Below are positions 24,113 to 32,644 of a stretch of 64,000 nt of DNA, piece after piece (position 1 is the first letter of the stretch; each line of letters begins with the position of its first letter). The translations under genes were made by a program, and so were the position numbers. Below the pieces are notes generated by a model. It saw only the letters and a list, made by a program, of their open reading frames with translations, was not told the DNA's origin and did not search any database. The DNA lies in contig CAJTFL010000007.1 of NCBI GenBank assembly GCA_910575565.1, forward strand, positions 124,001 to 188,000, given 5' to 3'. Origin of the DNA: Lachnospiraceae bacterium (GTDB taxonomy: Bacteria > Bacillota > Clostridia > Lachnospirales > Lachnospiraceae).

Positions 24113-26533
24113 CTAGGCCGTCAGCATCTCCACCAGCACTCCATACAGCCCTTCTCCCAGCTCCATCCCGTTTAACTGCGCCAGCATCACCGGAACCGTC
24201 TTCCCGGAGCGGATCACCTGGTAAATTTCATTTTTCTGCTGAAACTCAATCTCGGCCTGAGCAAGGAAGCGGAATACCCGCTCTTCCACTCGGTTTCCTT
24301 CCGTGCGCAGCTCAAGGGGCAGGAAAATTTCCACCAAGCATTCCGTGGATACCTGGCAAAGCTCCACAAAAACCGCCTGCTTCTCTTCCACATACCGGAC
24401 GGCAAGATCTCCCTCTTCCCCAATTTCCAAAGCCCTGCCGTCCGCCTCGGCCTTCACCTTGCCGCAGGCTTCCCGCAAAAACCCGGTTAATTCCACCTGG
24501 TACGTTCTTCTTTCCGGGATCAGAGAAGCGTCTCCGGACACCGGATAGATCCGGAATACCCCCCGGCCTTCCTCCATGTCTTCCCGGTAGCTCATCCTGG
24601 TCTCAGCACAAATCCCCTTTTCGTACCCGCAGGTTTCGTTGTCGTCTTCATAAAGGGTAAATTCCCCGTCCGCCCCGGCATAGACGCGGATCCATAGAGA
24701 ATCTGGGTTCTTTACCGCTTCCTTAGGGGAAATCTCTTTCGTAAAGGGAAGGATCCCTCCTGCCTTTGCCAGCACAGGGATGCTGTCCAGCCCGCGGTAA
24801 AGCGCCATGGATCTTCCTCCCTCGTATCGCATCCCGGTATAAATATCGTACCAGATCCCTTCCGGAAGCCATGCCGTCACGGAAGCCGCATTCAGCCCGC
24901 GGATCCTTTTTGAAGTGATGGGGGCGATTAGCAGCTCACTCCCGAAAAGGTACTGGTTAGAAACCTGGTAAGCCGCCCGCTCATCGGGATAATCGTAATA
25001 CATGGGGCAGATTAAGGGGATATCTTCCTTGTAGTTCCGGTAATTCATGGAATACAGGTAAGGGATCATCTGATGGCGCTGCCGCAGGGCTTCCCCCATG
25101 GCAAGCTCCGCCTCCGGCTTAAACCGCCAAGGTTCCTTCCCGTTAAACTCGCCAGCGGAGCTGTGAAGGCGCATAATGGGGGAATAAAGCCCCAGCTGCG
25201 TCCACCTGGCTGCCAGCTCATCATCCTTATAGCCCATCATATGGCCGCCGATATCGTGGCTCCACCAGCCATAGCCAATATTGGAAGCATTGGCCGTAAA
25301 GTAAGGCTGGAAATCCAGGGATTCCCAGGTAATCAGGGTATCCCCGGAAAATCCCACAGGGTAGCGGTGGCTCCCCGGCCCCGCATACCGGGAAAAGGTC
25401 ATGGGCCGTTTCCCGGTACGCCCATTATCCAGGAAATGGTAATGGTTTAAGATCCAAAGGGGATCTAAGCCTTCTACCTTCGTGCTGCCGCCCTGCTGCC
25501 AGTCAATCCACCAGAAATCCACCCCTTCCTCTTCCCGGGGATGATGGAGGCGGCAGAAATACTCCTGGATATACTTGGGATCAGCTAGGTCGCAGTTTAC
25601 CGGATCCCCCTTCTCGTAGTCCACGCCCATGGCCTTAGCCATTTCCACATACATTTCCTCGTGGGCCTTTACCCCTTCCGCCGGATGGATATTCAGCGCG
25701 GTGTGCATCCCCCGATCATGGAGATTCTTTAGGAAGCGGGGCGGATCGGGGAAATACTCCCGGTTCCAGGTATACCCGGTCCAGCCGCTGCCATACTTGG
25801 GATCCACATCCACCAGATGCCAGTCCATATCAATGATTCCCACGGTGAAGGGAAGCTGCCTGCGCTGAAATTCATCCATTAGCGCCAGGTAACTCTCCTC
25901 CGTATAGGCGTAAAACCGGCTCCACCAGTTCCCTAAAGCGTACCGGGGAAGCATGGGCGTTTTCCCGCACAAATTATAAAAATCCTTCAGCGCTTCCTTA
26001 TAATCATGGCCGTAGCCAAAAAAATACAGATCCTTAATCCCCTTTTTCCGCGGCTCTACCCAGCCATCCTCCAAAAGCACCTGGGAACGGCTGTCATCAA
26101 TCAGGGAATACCCAAAAAAGGACTGGATCCCGGAATCTAAGGGAATAGCCCCGTCCGCCTCATCCAAGGTCCTGGCTGTCCCTTTTAAGTCCGAAATCTT
26201 CTCCCCATACCGCCAGATGCTATGGTAGGCGCTTAAGTTCCCCTTTACCTGGATGCTCAAGCCATTTTTGGAAAATTCCTTCCCATTATAGATGAGCTGG
26301 ATGCGGGAGGTATGGATCTCGATTCCGTCAGCACCGGAAATCTTGCGGTAATTTACCTTGGGAAAGTCCCGGTGCAGCACCATCTGCGTCCCCCGATCCT
26401 CGAAAATCCCGTCCTCGCTGTATTCCAGCCGCACAAGCCCTTCCGTCAGCATGGTGATCCGATAGCGTTCTCCCACAATCTGGTTCTCACAAAGAGCCTT
26501 TGGGGTCGTCCCTATCCTGTAAATATCCTTCAT
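24113..26533 (-). CDS. GH31 family alpha-glucosidase
   Basis: Retaining alpha-glycosidase. 806 residues from ATG 26533 with no signal peptide, so cytoplasmic. N-terminal beta-sandwich (about 1-190), TIM barrel with nucleophile Asp344 in WWIDWQQGG and acid Asp398 in VGFSGDTL, the YGWWSHDIGGH substrate loop, then two C-terminal beta domains. The WIDWQQ form of the nucleophile motif differs from the WxDMNE of classical maltases, hinting at a particular subgroup. Downstream of the two permeases in the same operon. The start codon has no good ribosome site and a small hairpin sits just before it. Confidence 0.9.
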   Translation of the reverse strand: MKDIYRIGTTPKALCENQIVGERYRITMLTEGLVRLEYSEDGIFEDRGTQMVLHRDFPKVNYRKISGADGIEIHTSRIQLIYNGKEFSKNGLSIQVKGNLSAYHSIWRYGEKISDLKGTARTLDEADGAIPLDSGIQSFFGYSLIDDSRSQVLLEDGWVEPRKKGIKDLYFFGYGHDYKEALKDFYNLCGKTPMLPRYALGNWWSRFYAYTEESYLALMDEFQRRQLPFTVGIIDMDWHLVDVDPKYGSGWTGYTWNREYFPDPPRFLKNLHDRGMHTALNIHPAEGVKAHEEMYVEMAKAMGVDYEKGDPVNCDLADPKYIQEYFCRLHHPREEEGVDFWWIDWQQGGSTKVEGLDPLWILNHYHFLDNGRTGKRPMTFSRYAGPGSHRYPVGFSGDTLITWESLDFQPYFTANASNIGYGWWSHDIGGHMMGYKDDELAARWTQLGLYSPIMRLHSSAGEFNGKEPWRFKPEAELAMGEALRQRHQMIPYLYSMNYRNYKEDIPLICPMYYDYPDERAAYQVSNQYLFGSELLIAPITSKRIRGLNAASVTAWLPEGIWYDIYTGMRYEGGRSMALYRGLDSIPVLAKAGGILPFTKEISPKEAVKNPDSLWIRVYAGADGEFTLYEDDNETCGYEKGICAETRMSYREDMEEGRGVFRIYPVSGDASLIPERRTYQVELTGFLREACGKVKAEADGRALEIGEEGDLAVRYVEEKQAVFVELCQVSTECLVEIFLPLELRTEGNRVEERVFRFLAQAEIEFQQKNEIYQVIRSGKTVPVMLAQLNGMELGEGLYGVLVEMLTA

Positions 26534-26538
26534 TATTT

Positions 26539-26555
26539 GCACCAAGCCCTGGTGC
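26539..26555 (-). promoter_or_regulatory. hairpin directly before the GH31 start codon
   Basis: GCACCA/TGGTGC (6 bp, 5-nt loop) ends 5 nt before ATG 26533, where a ribosome site would be expected. It lies in a 210-bp gap after the permease gene and could limit translation or mark an RNA-processing point. Confidence 0.3.
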
Positions 26556-26743
26556 GTTATGCATCCCTAGGGCTTTTCCTTTCCTCTTTTTCCTTTAACT
26601 GCTTCGCTATGAGCCAGCCGCTCCCCTGCTTTTTCCTGTTTTCGGCAGGTTCCAAGGCCAAAAACCTCCTTGTCTGTTTGCCCGCCTGCGGAGTTTCGTC
26701 AGATATAATACGGTCAATGCTCTGGTATCATCATTTTAACAAA

Positions 26744-27565
26744 TTACCCTTTCACCGCCGCAGAAGCCACGCCTGCGATAAACTGCTTCTGGAAAATTAA
26801 GTAAATCAGCAGCACCGGGATAATGGAAATGGCCGTGGCGGCAAACAATGCGCCGTAATCCGTGGAATACTGGCCGCTGAACATCTTAAGACCTACGGCC
26901 AAAAGCTGTTTTTCCTTGGCATTGATCACCAGGTAAGGCCACAGGTAATCTTCCCAGGTCCATAAGAACTGGAAAATCGCTATGCTGGAAATCCCGTTTT
27001 TCGCCATGGGGAAAATAATCCGGTGGAAGATAAAAAATTCGTTAGCTCCGTCGATCCTAGCCGCCTCCAAAATCTCATCCGGCAGAGTAGCGATATGCTG
27101 CTTCATGTTAAAAATGCCGAACCCGCTGAACATCGCTGGGACAATCAGCGCCTTGTAGCTGTCCAGCCAGCCGAAGGACTGGATCATGGAATACTTGGGG
27201 ATAATGGTCACGCACCAGGGGATCATCATGGTGCTGAGAACGAATCCAAAGAGAACATTCCTTCCTTTAAACTTATATTTGCTAAGGACAAAGCCGCAGA
27301 TAGTGCTGGTATAGATCACAATCAAGGTGACAACGATTGTTACCAGCAAACTGTTTGCGAAAAACCGCATAAAGTTAAACCGGGCATTCATGTTGATGTA
27401 ATTGTCAAAGGTAAACACCTTGGGCAGAAGCTGCTGCTCTAAGGCCATAATCTCCTTATTCTGCTTAAAAGAAGAAAACAGCATCCAGACAAAGGGATAC
27501 ACCGTAACCAGCCCTAAAAGGAGCAACAGGACATTTAAGCCGATAGTACATACTTTCCTTCTCAT
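26744..27565 (-). CDS. carbohydrate ABC transporter permease (MalG type)
   Basis: Inner-membrane subunit of a CUT1-class sugar importer. 273 residues, six helices; the cytoplasmic coupling loop EAARIDGANEFFIFHRIIFP carries the EAA motif that docks the ATPase. GGAGG lies 4 nt before ATG 27565, and the gene begins 8 bp after the MalF-type gene. No ATP-binding subunit is encoded in the operon, so it must use a shared MsmK-like ATPase from elsewhere, as is common for CUT1 systems in Firmicutes. Confidence 0.94.
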   Translation of the reverse strand: MRRKVCTIGLNVLLLLLGLVTVYPFVWMLFSSFKQNKEIMALEQQLLPKVFTFDNYINMNARFNFMRFFANSLLVTIVVTLIVIYTSTICGFVLSKYKFKGRNVLFGFVLSTMMIPWCVTIIPKYSMIQSFGWLDSYKALIVPAMFSGFGIFNMKQHIATLPDEILEAARIDGANEFFIFHRIIFPMAKNGISSIAIFQFLWTWEDYLWPYLVINAKEKQLLAVGLKMFSGQYSTDYGALFAATAISIIPVLLIYLIFQKQFIAGVASAAVKG

Positions 27566-27573
27566 AGCGCCTC

Positions 27574-28452
27574 CTATTCCTCGCTTCCGGAAACCCGGAA
27601 GGATAACCAGGTAAACCCTGCGGTAATCACGAACAGCACAAAAGATAGCGCCGACGCATACCCAAAGTTATACTTCACAAATGCTTCATCATAGATAATG
27701 TAGGAAGACAGATAAGTTGCCGTCCCAGGCCCGCCCTCGGTCATAATCAGGATCTGGACGTAAGCCTGAATATAAGAAATAATCGAAGTGATGGTGACAA
27801 ACAGCGTCATGGGCTTTAACAGGGGCAGGGTAATGTAGCGGAAATTCTGCCATGCATTGGCTCCATCCACTTTAGCCGCCTCCAGGGCATCTGCGGGAAG
27901 GGAGTAAAGGCCTGCCATAAACATAACCACCGCGTAGCCGAAATCCTTCCAGATAGTCATGATGATTACCGCCGCCAGAGCCGTATTGGGGTTCATCAGC
28001 CAGTTTACATCCAGGCCGAAAATCTGGTTGATGGTTCCGATCTGGGGATTGTACATAAATTTCCACACAAAAGCCACCGCCACCATAGGCGTTACCACCG
28101 GCATATAAAACACCGAGCGGAAAAAGCTTTTATACTTAACCAATGCGGAATAGATGGCGTAGGCGATGGCCAGCCCTAAGCCTACCCGGAAAATAATCAC
28201 CACCACGGAAAAGATGGCTGTGTTTAAAAAGGATTTCCAGAACAGGGAACTTACGATCACTTCTTTGTAATTTTCCAGCCCCAGGAAACGGTAAGTGCCG
28301 CTTAAGGGATTCCATTCATGGAAGCTTCCCGCAAAGGCAATCCCAATAGGAATAATTAAAAATACTGCAAAAAACAGCACCATGGCAACGACCACAAGGT
28401 TTCGCAGGATAATCTCGCTTTTGCTCTGCAATGGGTGCGACTTTGTAAACAT
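27574..28452 (-). CDS. carbohydrate ABC transporter permease (MalF type)
   Basis: Partner membrane subunit of the same importer. 292 residues, six helices, with the EAA loop EAAKVDGANAWQNFRYITLP. AGGAGG precedes ATG 28452. The first helix begins at about residue 18 after a short basic tail (KSHPLQSKSE). Forms the heterodimeric channel with the MalG-type subunit and receives sugar from the lipoprotein encoded 91 bp upstream. Confidence 0.94.
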   Translation of the reverse strand: MFTKSHPLQSKSEIILRNLVVVAMVLFFAVFLIIPIGIAFAGSFHEWNPLSGTYRFLGLENYKEVIVSSLFWKSFLNTAIFSVVVIIFRVGLGLAIAYAIYSALVKYKSFFRSVFYMPVVTPMVAVAFVWKFMYNPQIGTINQIFGLDVNWLMNPNTALAAVIIMTIWKDFGYAVVMFMAGLYSLPADALEAAKVDGANAWQNFRYITLPLLKPMTLFVTITSIISYIQAYVQILIMTEGGPGTATYLSSYIIYDEAFVKYNFGYASALSFVLFVITAGFTWLSFRVSGSEE

Positions 28453-28543
28453 AGTTTTCCCTCCTTTGCTTTCCGTAAGGCACTGGGAGCCTTTTCGGTT
28501 TTTAAAGGCTCCCGGTTCCTTTCCATTACGCCTTTAGGCGGCA

Positions 28544-29926
28544 TTATTTTGCATATTTGTACAGATGCTCTACCGATTCAAAAGTGCTGCTCTTCATATC
28601 CCGGATAATCGTCTCCTGAGCCTCGTTTAACGCCGTGTCAATGTCCACTCCGTTAAAGAAGATATCCTGCCCTGCTTTCTTTAAGGAAGTTTCCATGGTG
28701 GAAGGCATTGGACCCGGCCAGATATAATGGTCAATATGCTCTGCCAGCACGCTTAAAGATGGATTTTCCATAATCTCCGGGCTGTCTGCCAGGGACTTCT
28801 TAGCCGGGAAGGTGCTCATGGCCAGGTTAAAAGCAATCTGAGCCTCGTCGTTGGCAAGGAAGTATTTCACGAAATCCTGGGCTACCGCCTGCTGGTCAGC
28901 GGGGGCGTTCTTGTTCACGCCGAAGGTAGATTCGCCGTTGTAGCGGTTGTAGGCATAAGGATTGCCGTCAAAGGTAGGGATTTCAAATACCCCGAAATCA
29001 ATGTCCGTCCAGGTGGTTTTTAAGGTATTGTAATAATGCCCCCACTGGATAACCATGGCCGACTGCCCCTGGCCAAAGCTGTCTGCGCCCTTCTCCCCGA
29101 AGTTCTCGGAGCCTACCCCGTCTACCTTATACATATCCACTAGCATCTGCATGGTTTTCTTCATGGCATCGGAGGTCACATTGGGCGTCCTCCCGTCCTC
29201 TAAAAACAGGTTTTCCCCTAACTGGTAATTTAAGCCCAGAAGATAATTCTGATGGAAATCATCATTAAAGTTCAGTCCAGCCTGAATCAGCTTATCCCCG
29301 TCCTTGATGGTCAGCTTCTTCGCCACTTCCCGCATCTCGTCCCAGGTTTTGGGAATATCCGCCTCCGTAAGGCCGGCCGCCTCCCACATCTCTTTGTTGT
29401 AGTACACGGAGCCGGTCATCATGCCGTAATCTGTATAGTAAACCTTGCCGTCGATAATATGAGCCTCAACCCCGGTAAAGTCCGCCTCAAGATCCTCAAT
29501 GGGGATTTCCAGGGGCGCCATGTAATTAATCAGGTTTTCATGGTAGCTGTTATGTACGTTAAAGATCGCCGGGCCGTTAGCGCCGTCCAGAGCCAGGGGA
29601 AGCTTCGTCCAGTAATCCTCCCAGGGGTTATTCACCAGCTTAATGGTCACATTGGGATGAATAGCCTGGTAGCCGTCGATTACCTGCTGAAACAGCTCGT
29701 CGCTTCCCCACTCCCAAAGCTCTACGGTAATATCCTTCCCGTCGTTGATGGCTACGGAAGGATCGTATTTAATGGTATCGCCAAAGGGTTCGGTGGGAAC
29801 CTCCGCAGCTGCCCCCCTGTCTCCTGAACCGGAGCTTCCCGAACCGGATGAGCCTGAGCCGCACCCAGCCAATAAGGTGGTTCCAACTGCTACTGCCGTC
29901 ATCACTGCCATGAATTTCTTTTTCAT
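28544..29926 (-). CDS. extracellular sugar-binding lipoprotein of CUT1 ABC importer
   Basis: 460 residues. Signal peptide with lipobox LLAGCG puts Cys22 as the lipid anchor; a Gly/Ser spacer follows, then a family 1 solute-binding fold: VELWEWGSDELFQQVIDGYQ and NVTIKLVNNPWEDYWTKLP in the first lobe, GMMTGSVYYNKEMWEAAGL (the typical near-hinge motif) and a C-terminal KSLADSPEI region. First gene of the operon, with GGAGG 7 nt before ATG and a LacI-type operator upstream. The co-transcribed GH31 and GH13 enzymes suggest an alpha-gluco-oligosaccharide ligand. Confidence 0.93.
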   Translation of the reverse strand: MKKKFMAVMTAVAVGTTLLAGCGSGSSGSGSSGSGDRGAAAEVPTEPFGDTIKYDPSVAINDGKDITVELWEWGSDELFQQVIDGYQAIHPNVTIKLVNNPWEDYWTKLPLALDGANGPAIFNVHNSYHENLINYMAPLEIPIEDLEADFTGVEAHIIDGKVYYTDYGMMTGSVYYNKEMWEAAGLTEADIPKTWDEMREVAKKLTIKDGDKLIQAGLNFNDDFHQNYLLGLNYQLGENLFLEDGRTPNVTSDAMKKTMQMLVDMYKVDGVGSENFGEKGADSFGQGQSAMVIQWGHYYNTLKTTWTDIDFGVFEIPTFDGNPYAYNRYNGESTFGVNKNAPADQQAVAQDFVKYFLANDEAQIAFNLAMSTFPAKKSLADSPEIMENPSLSVLAEHIDHYIWPGPMPSTMETSLKKAGQDIFFNGVDIDTALNEAQETIIRDMKSSTFESVEHLYKYAK

Positions 29927-30069
29927 TACATTACCTCCACTTTCTACTGAATCAGTTATGTTCTTGTCCTCGGCCCAACTATCAGCCCGGACTCTGCCTT
30001 TTCACTGCCCTAGGCGGGATGTGTGATATCCGATGGCCTGCGTTCCCGGGTTATGCAAGCCCTTTTTAG

Positions 30070-30081
30070 TTTAGCGCTAAA
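30070..30081. promoter_or_regulatory. LacI-type operator before the ABC importer operon
   Basis: TTTAGCGCTAAA is a perfect 12-bp palindrome with the central CG step seen in many LacI-family operators. It lies about 144 bp before the binding-protein start; on the minus strand it sits just after possible TTGCTG (30107-30112) and TAATAT (30083-30088) promoter elements, so binding would block transcription. Confidence 0.6.
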
Positions 30082-30203
30082 TATATTATTAAACTATCAC
30101 ATTTCCAGCAAACCGTCAATAGCAACTTCACATTTTTCTGTTTTATACAATATTTAAACCGCATTTTTGTCTATATTGCATAGTTTCATTTTTAGGACTT
30201 GGA

Positions 30204-30265
30204 TTGATTTTTTTTCCTTTAAAGTTTATAATAAACTTATCCCAAATCATAGAAGTTTATAAACT
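30204..30265 (+). promoter_or_regulatory. lacI-family gene promoter with two tandem palindromes
   Basis: TTGATT (30204-30209), 17-nt spacer, TATAAT (30227-30232). AAGTTTAT-A-ATAAACTT (30222-30238) is a perfect 17-bp palindrome covering the -10 box, and AGTTTATAAACT (30254-30265) is a second one about 30 bp further, sharing the AGTTTAT half-site. The spacing (near three helical turns) suits cooperative binding. These half-sites differ from TTTAGCGC at the importer operator. Confidence 0.65.
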
Positions 30266-30336
30266 CCTTTATCTCCTTTTTATACTCTTTTATGATCGGT
30301 TTGCTCTGGAAAATTTTTAGAAAAGGAATGAACTGC

Positions 30337-31359
30337 ATGGAAAAACCTACTTTAAAAGATATTGCCGATAAGGCTGGAGTCAGCATGATGACCGTTTCCA
30401 ATGTAATCAACGGGAAAAGCAGCCGGGTTTCCGCCCAGACGGCGGAAAAAGTGAACCGGATCGTGGAGGAGTGCGGGTACATCCCCAATTTAAGCGCCCG
30501 GAGCCTGACCAGGAAATCTTCAAACATCGTGGGCGTAATCATCCATATCTACCATCCGGACGAAAATTACCTGGAAAACCCTTATATCAGCACAATGATT
30601 GGAATTATTGAGCGAGAATTGCGGAAAAACGGCTATTATATGATGGTTCGTTCCGTTACGGACGAAGACGAGATTACCCAGTTCTTAAAAAACTGGAACA
30701 TTGACGGGGTGATCTTCCTTTTCCCCGACTTTATCGAATCCATGGATAAGTTTATCGCTAAATCTTCCTGCCCCTTCGTGATTTTCGACAGCCCCGCCCA
30801 AATCCCGAAATTAATCAACGTATGCTCCGACGACAAGAAGGGCCTATACCTTTCCACCAAGTACATGATCAACCGGGGACACACCCATATCGCCATTGTG
30901 GCAAACTATGAGGGCAATTACATTTTAACCCAGCGCTTTTTAGGCTACTGCCAAGCGTTAAAGGAATGCGGCATTCCCTTCCGCAACGAGTATGTGCTTC
31001 CCTATGATGCCTCCTATGAGGGCGGGCTTGCCGCGGGCAAAAAAATTGCCTCCATGAGCAACAGCATCTCCGCCGTAGTAACCACTGCGGATATTTGCGC
31101 TATCGGCGTCATGGAGGGGGCAAGGCTGGGAGGCTTACGGATCCCTGTGGATCTGTCCATCGTGGGCTATGACAACTTAAGCCTGTGCCAATACACCACG
31201 CCCAAGCTTACCTCTGTTTCCCAGAACATCGTCCAGAAGGCTCAGGTTGCCACCAAGCTCCTCCTGGAAAAAATCCTGTCGGAAGGGAGCGATTCCCCTT
31301 CCCATGCGGTGCTGGACGTGGAAATCGTGGAGCGGCAGTCTGTGATCGCCTTGTTTTAA
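30337..31359 (+). CDS. LacI family transcriptional regulator
   Basis: 340 residues from ATG 30337 (AAAGGA 9 nt upstream). N-terminal HTH TLKDIADKAGVSMMTVSNVING followed by the hinge helix region (NLSARSLTRK), then a periplasmic-binding-protein-like effector domain (SNIVGVIIHIYHPDEN; DGVIFLFPDF; VGYDNLSLCQYTTPKLTSV in part). Divergent from the ABC importer operon with the control elements between, so it most likely represses that operon and itself until the sugar or its product binds. Confidence 0.93.
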   Translation: MEKPTLKDIADKAGVSMMTVSNVINGKSSRVSAQTAEKVNRIVEECGYIPNLSARSLTRKSSNIVGVIIHIYHPDENYLENPYISTMIGIIERELRKNGYYMMVRSVTDEDEITQFLKNWNIDGVIFLFPDFIESMDKFIAKSSCPFVIFDSPAQIPKLINVCSDDKKGLYLSTKYMINRGHTHIAIVANYEGNYILTQRFLGYCQALKECGIPFRNEYVLPYDASYEGGLAAGKKIASMSNSISAVVTTADICAIGVMEGARLGGLRIPVDLSIVGYDNLSLCQYTTPKLTSVSQNIVQKAQVATKLLLEKILSEGSDSPSHAVLDVEIVERQSVIALF

Positions 31360-31381
31360 GGGCAAAAAAGCGGACGGCGAA

Positions 31382-32404
31382 TCAGCGGATCACCTTTACG
31401 CTGTCCTTCACCACCAGCCGCCCGGAAATAATCTGCACATTCTGCCTTAAGCTGTCCGGCAGCTCCCTGCCATGCTGGATCTGCCGGACAATATCCTTTA
31501 ATGCCGCCCTGACCATTTCCTCCACATTCACCTCATAGGAGGTAATCTTAATGTTGCAAAGACCGTCGTATAAGTAATTGTCAAAGCCCACCACGGAGAT
31601 ATCCTCCGGTATCCGGTATCCCCTGGCCTCCAGCGTCTTAACCAGCGCGCTGGCGGTCAGATCACTGTTGCAGGCAAAGGCGGTGGGCATACGCTCAGGC
31701 AGGCAGATATCCACCATATAGCCTTCCTGGTTGCGGTCATCGAGCACCCACTCTGGGACAGGGGAGATGTCCGCCTCCATCAGCGCCTTGCAGTATCCGA
31801 AATACCGATCCATGATGCTGTTATTGGCCTTCACCGTCCCCACATAGGCGATATCCCGATGGCCGCTTTCGATCAGGTAATTGACCATCTGATACATCCC
31901 ATAATAATTATTCGTCAGCACCGCATCCACTGGGATGCTTTTTTTCTGGAAATCAATATATACCTGAGGCAGGCGGCTCTCCTCCCCCAAATGCTTAAGG
32001 TACGCCCCGCTAATCTCCCCGATCACGATAATCCCCTCAATCTTGGAATCATGGGCAAACAGCGGCAGAATCAGGGACTTTTCCGCCTCCTTAGTCAGTA
32101 CTTCAAACAAAAGCACACAGCTTTTCTCCCGGGCCGCTACCGCTAAGGTCTGGTAAACCTTCCAGTAAAAGGAAGGATAATTCCCTAGGTACTGCTCCGA
32201 GATAATCACGCCGATGCTTAAAATCTTCCTGGCCGGCACTGCCGCTGCCGTGCGGGGCTGGTATCCCATCTTAACTGCCGTATCCTTAATCCGTTCCCGA
32301 AGCTCCTGGCTGACCCCCTTCTGGCCTGTAAGGGCATTGGACACGGTGACAGTGCTTACATTTAACTGATTTGCAATATCCGCCAGGCGGACTTCTTTTC
32401 TCAT
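31382..32404 (-). CDS. second LacI family transcriptional regulator
   Basis: 340 residues. HTH VRLADIANQLNVSTVTVSNALTG, hinge at about residue 55-62 and an effector domain ending DISVVGFDNYLYDGLCNIKITS. Convergent with the first regulator (22 bp between stops, no terminator seen). It lies downstream of and on the same strand as the GH36 alpha-galactosidase but is separated from it by a terminator and has its own TTGACT/TATAAT promoter. It is the natural candidate to bind the large palindrome at the GH36 promoter. Confidence 0.93.
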   Translation of the reverse strand: MRKEVRLADIANQLNVSTVTVSNALTGQKGVSQELRERIKDTAVKMGYQPRTAAAVPARKILSIGVIISEQYLGNYPSFYWKVYQTLAVAAREKSCVLLFEVLTKEAEKSLILPLFAHDSKIEGIIVIGEISGAYLKHLGEESRLPQVYIDFQKKSIPVDAVLTNNYYGMYQMVNYLIESGHRDIAYVGTVKANNSIMDRYFGYCKALMEADISPVPEWVLDDRNQEGYMVDICLPERMPTAFACNSDLTASALVKTLEARGYRIPEDISVVGFDNYLYDGLCNIKITSYEVNVEEMVRAALKDIVRQIQHGRELPDSLRQNVQIISGRLVVKDSVKVIR

Positions 32405-32464
32405 CTTACCCTCCCCTTAACCTTTCCTCTCTCTTTGCTTTTGTTCACCAATATTTTTAAATTT

Positions 32465-32493
32465 ATTATATTAATTTTACTTAAAAAAGTCAA
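32465..32493 (-). promoter_or_regulatory. promoter of second LacI-family gene
   Basis: Minus-strand TTGACT (32488-32493), 17-nt spacer, TATAAT (32465-32470). Confidence 0.75.
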
Positions 32494-32530
32494 ATAGAAT
32501 CCTTTTATTGGCGACGTTTTGGGATTTTGC

Positions 32531-32574
32531 ACAAAAGAAAAGGATGCGATAAGCCACAACAGCCTGCCGCATCC
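32531..32574 (-). terminator. terminator of the alpha-galactosidase gene
   Basis: GGATGCG and CGCATCC pair around a 19-nt loop on the minus strand, followed by TTTTCTTTTGT. Confidence 0.65.
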
Positions 32575-32644
32575 CTATTTTATGGATTTTGCGATGACCC
32601 GGCGCCTTCACCATTACCAGCAAAAGTCCATTGAAACCTGCCGC

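Noticed and set aside
26546-26743. Possible promoter or small gene between the MalG-type permease and GH31
   Set aside because: A minus-strand TTGACC is present but no -10 at usable spacing, and no frame has a start signal; only the hairpin at 26539-26555 is kept.
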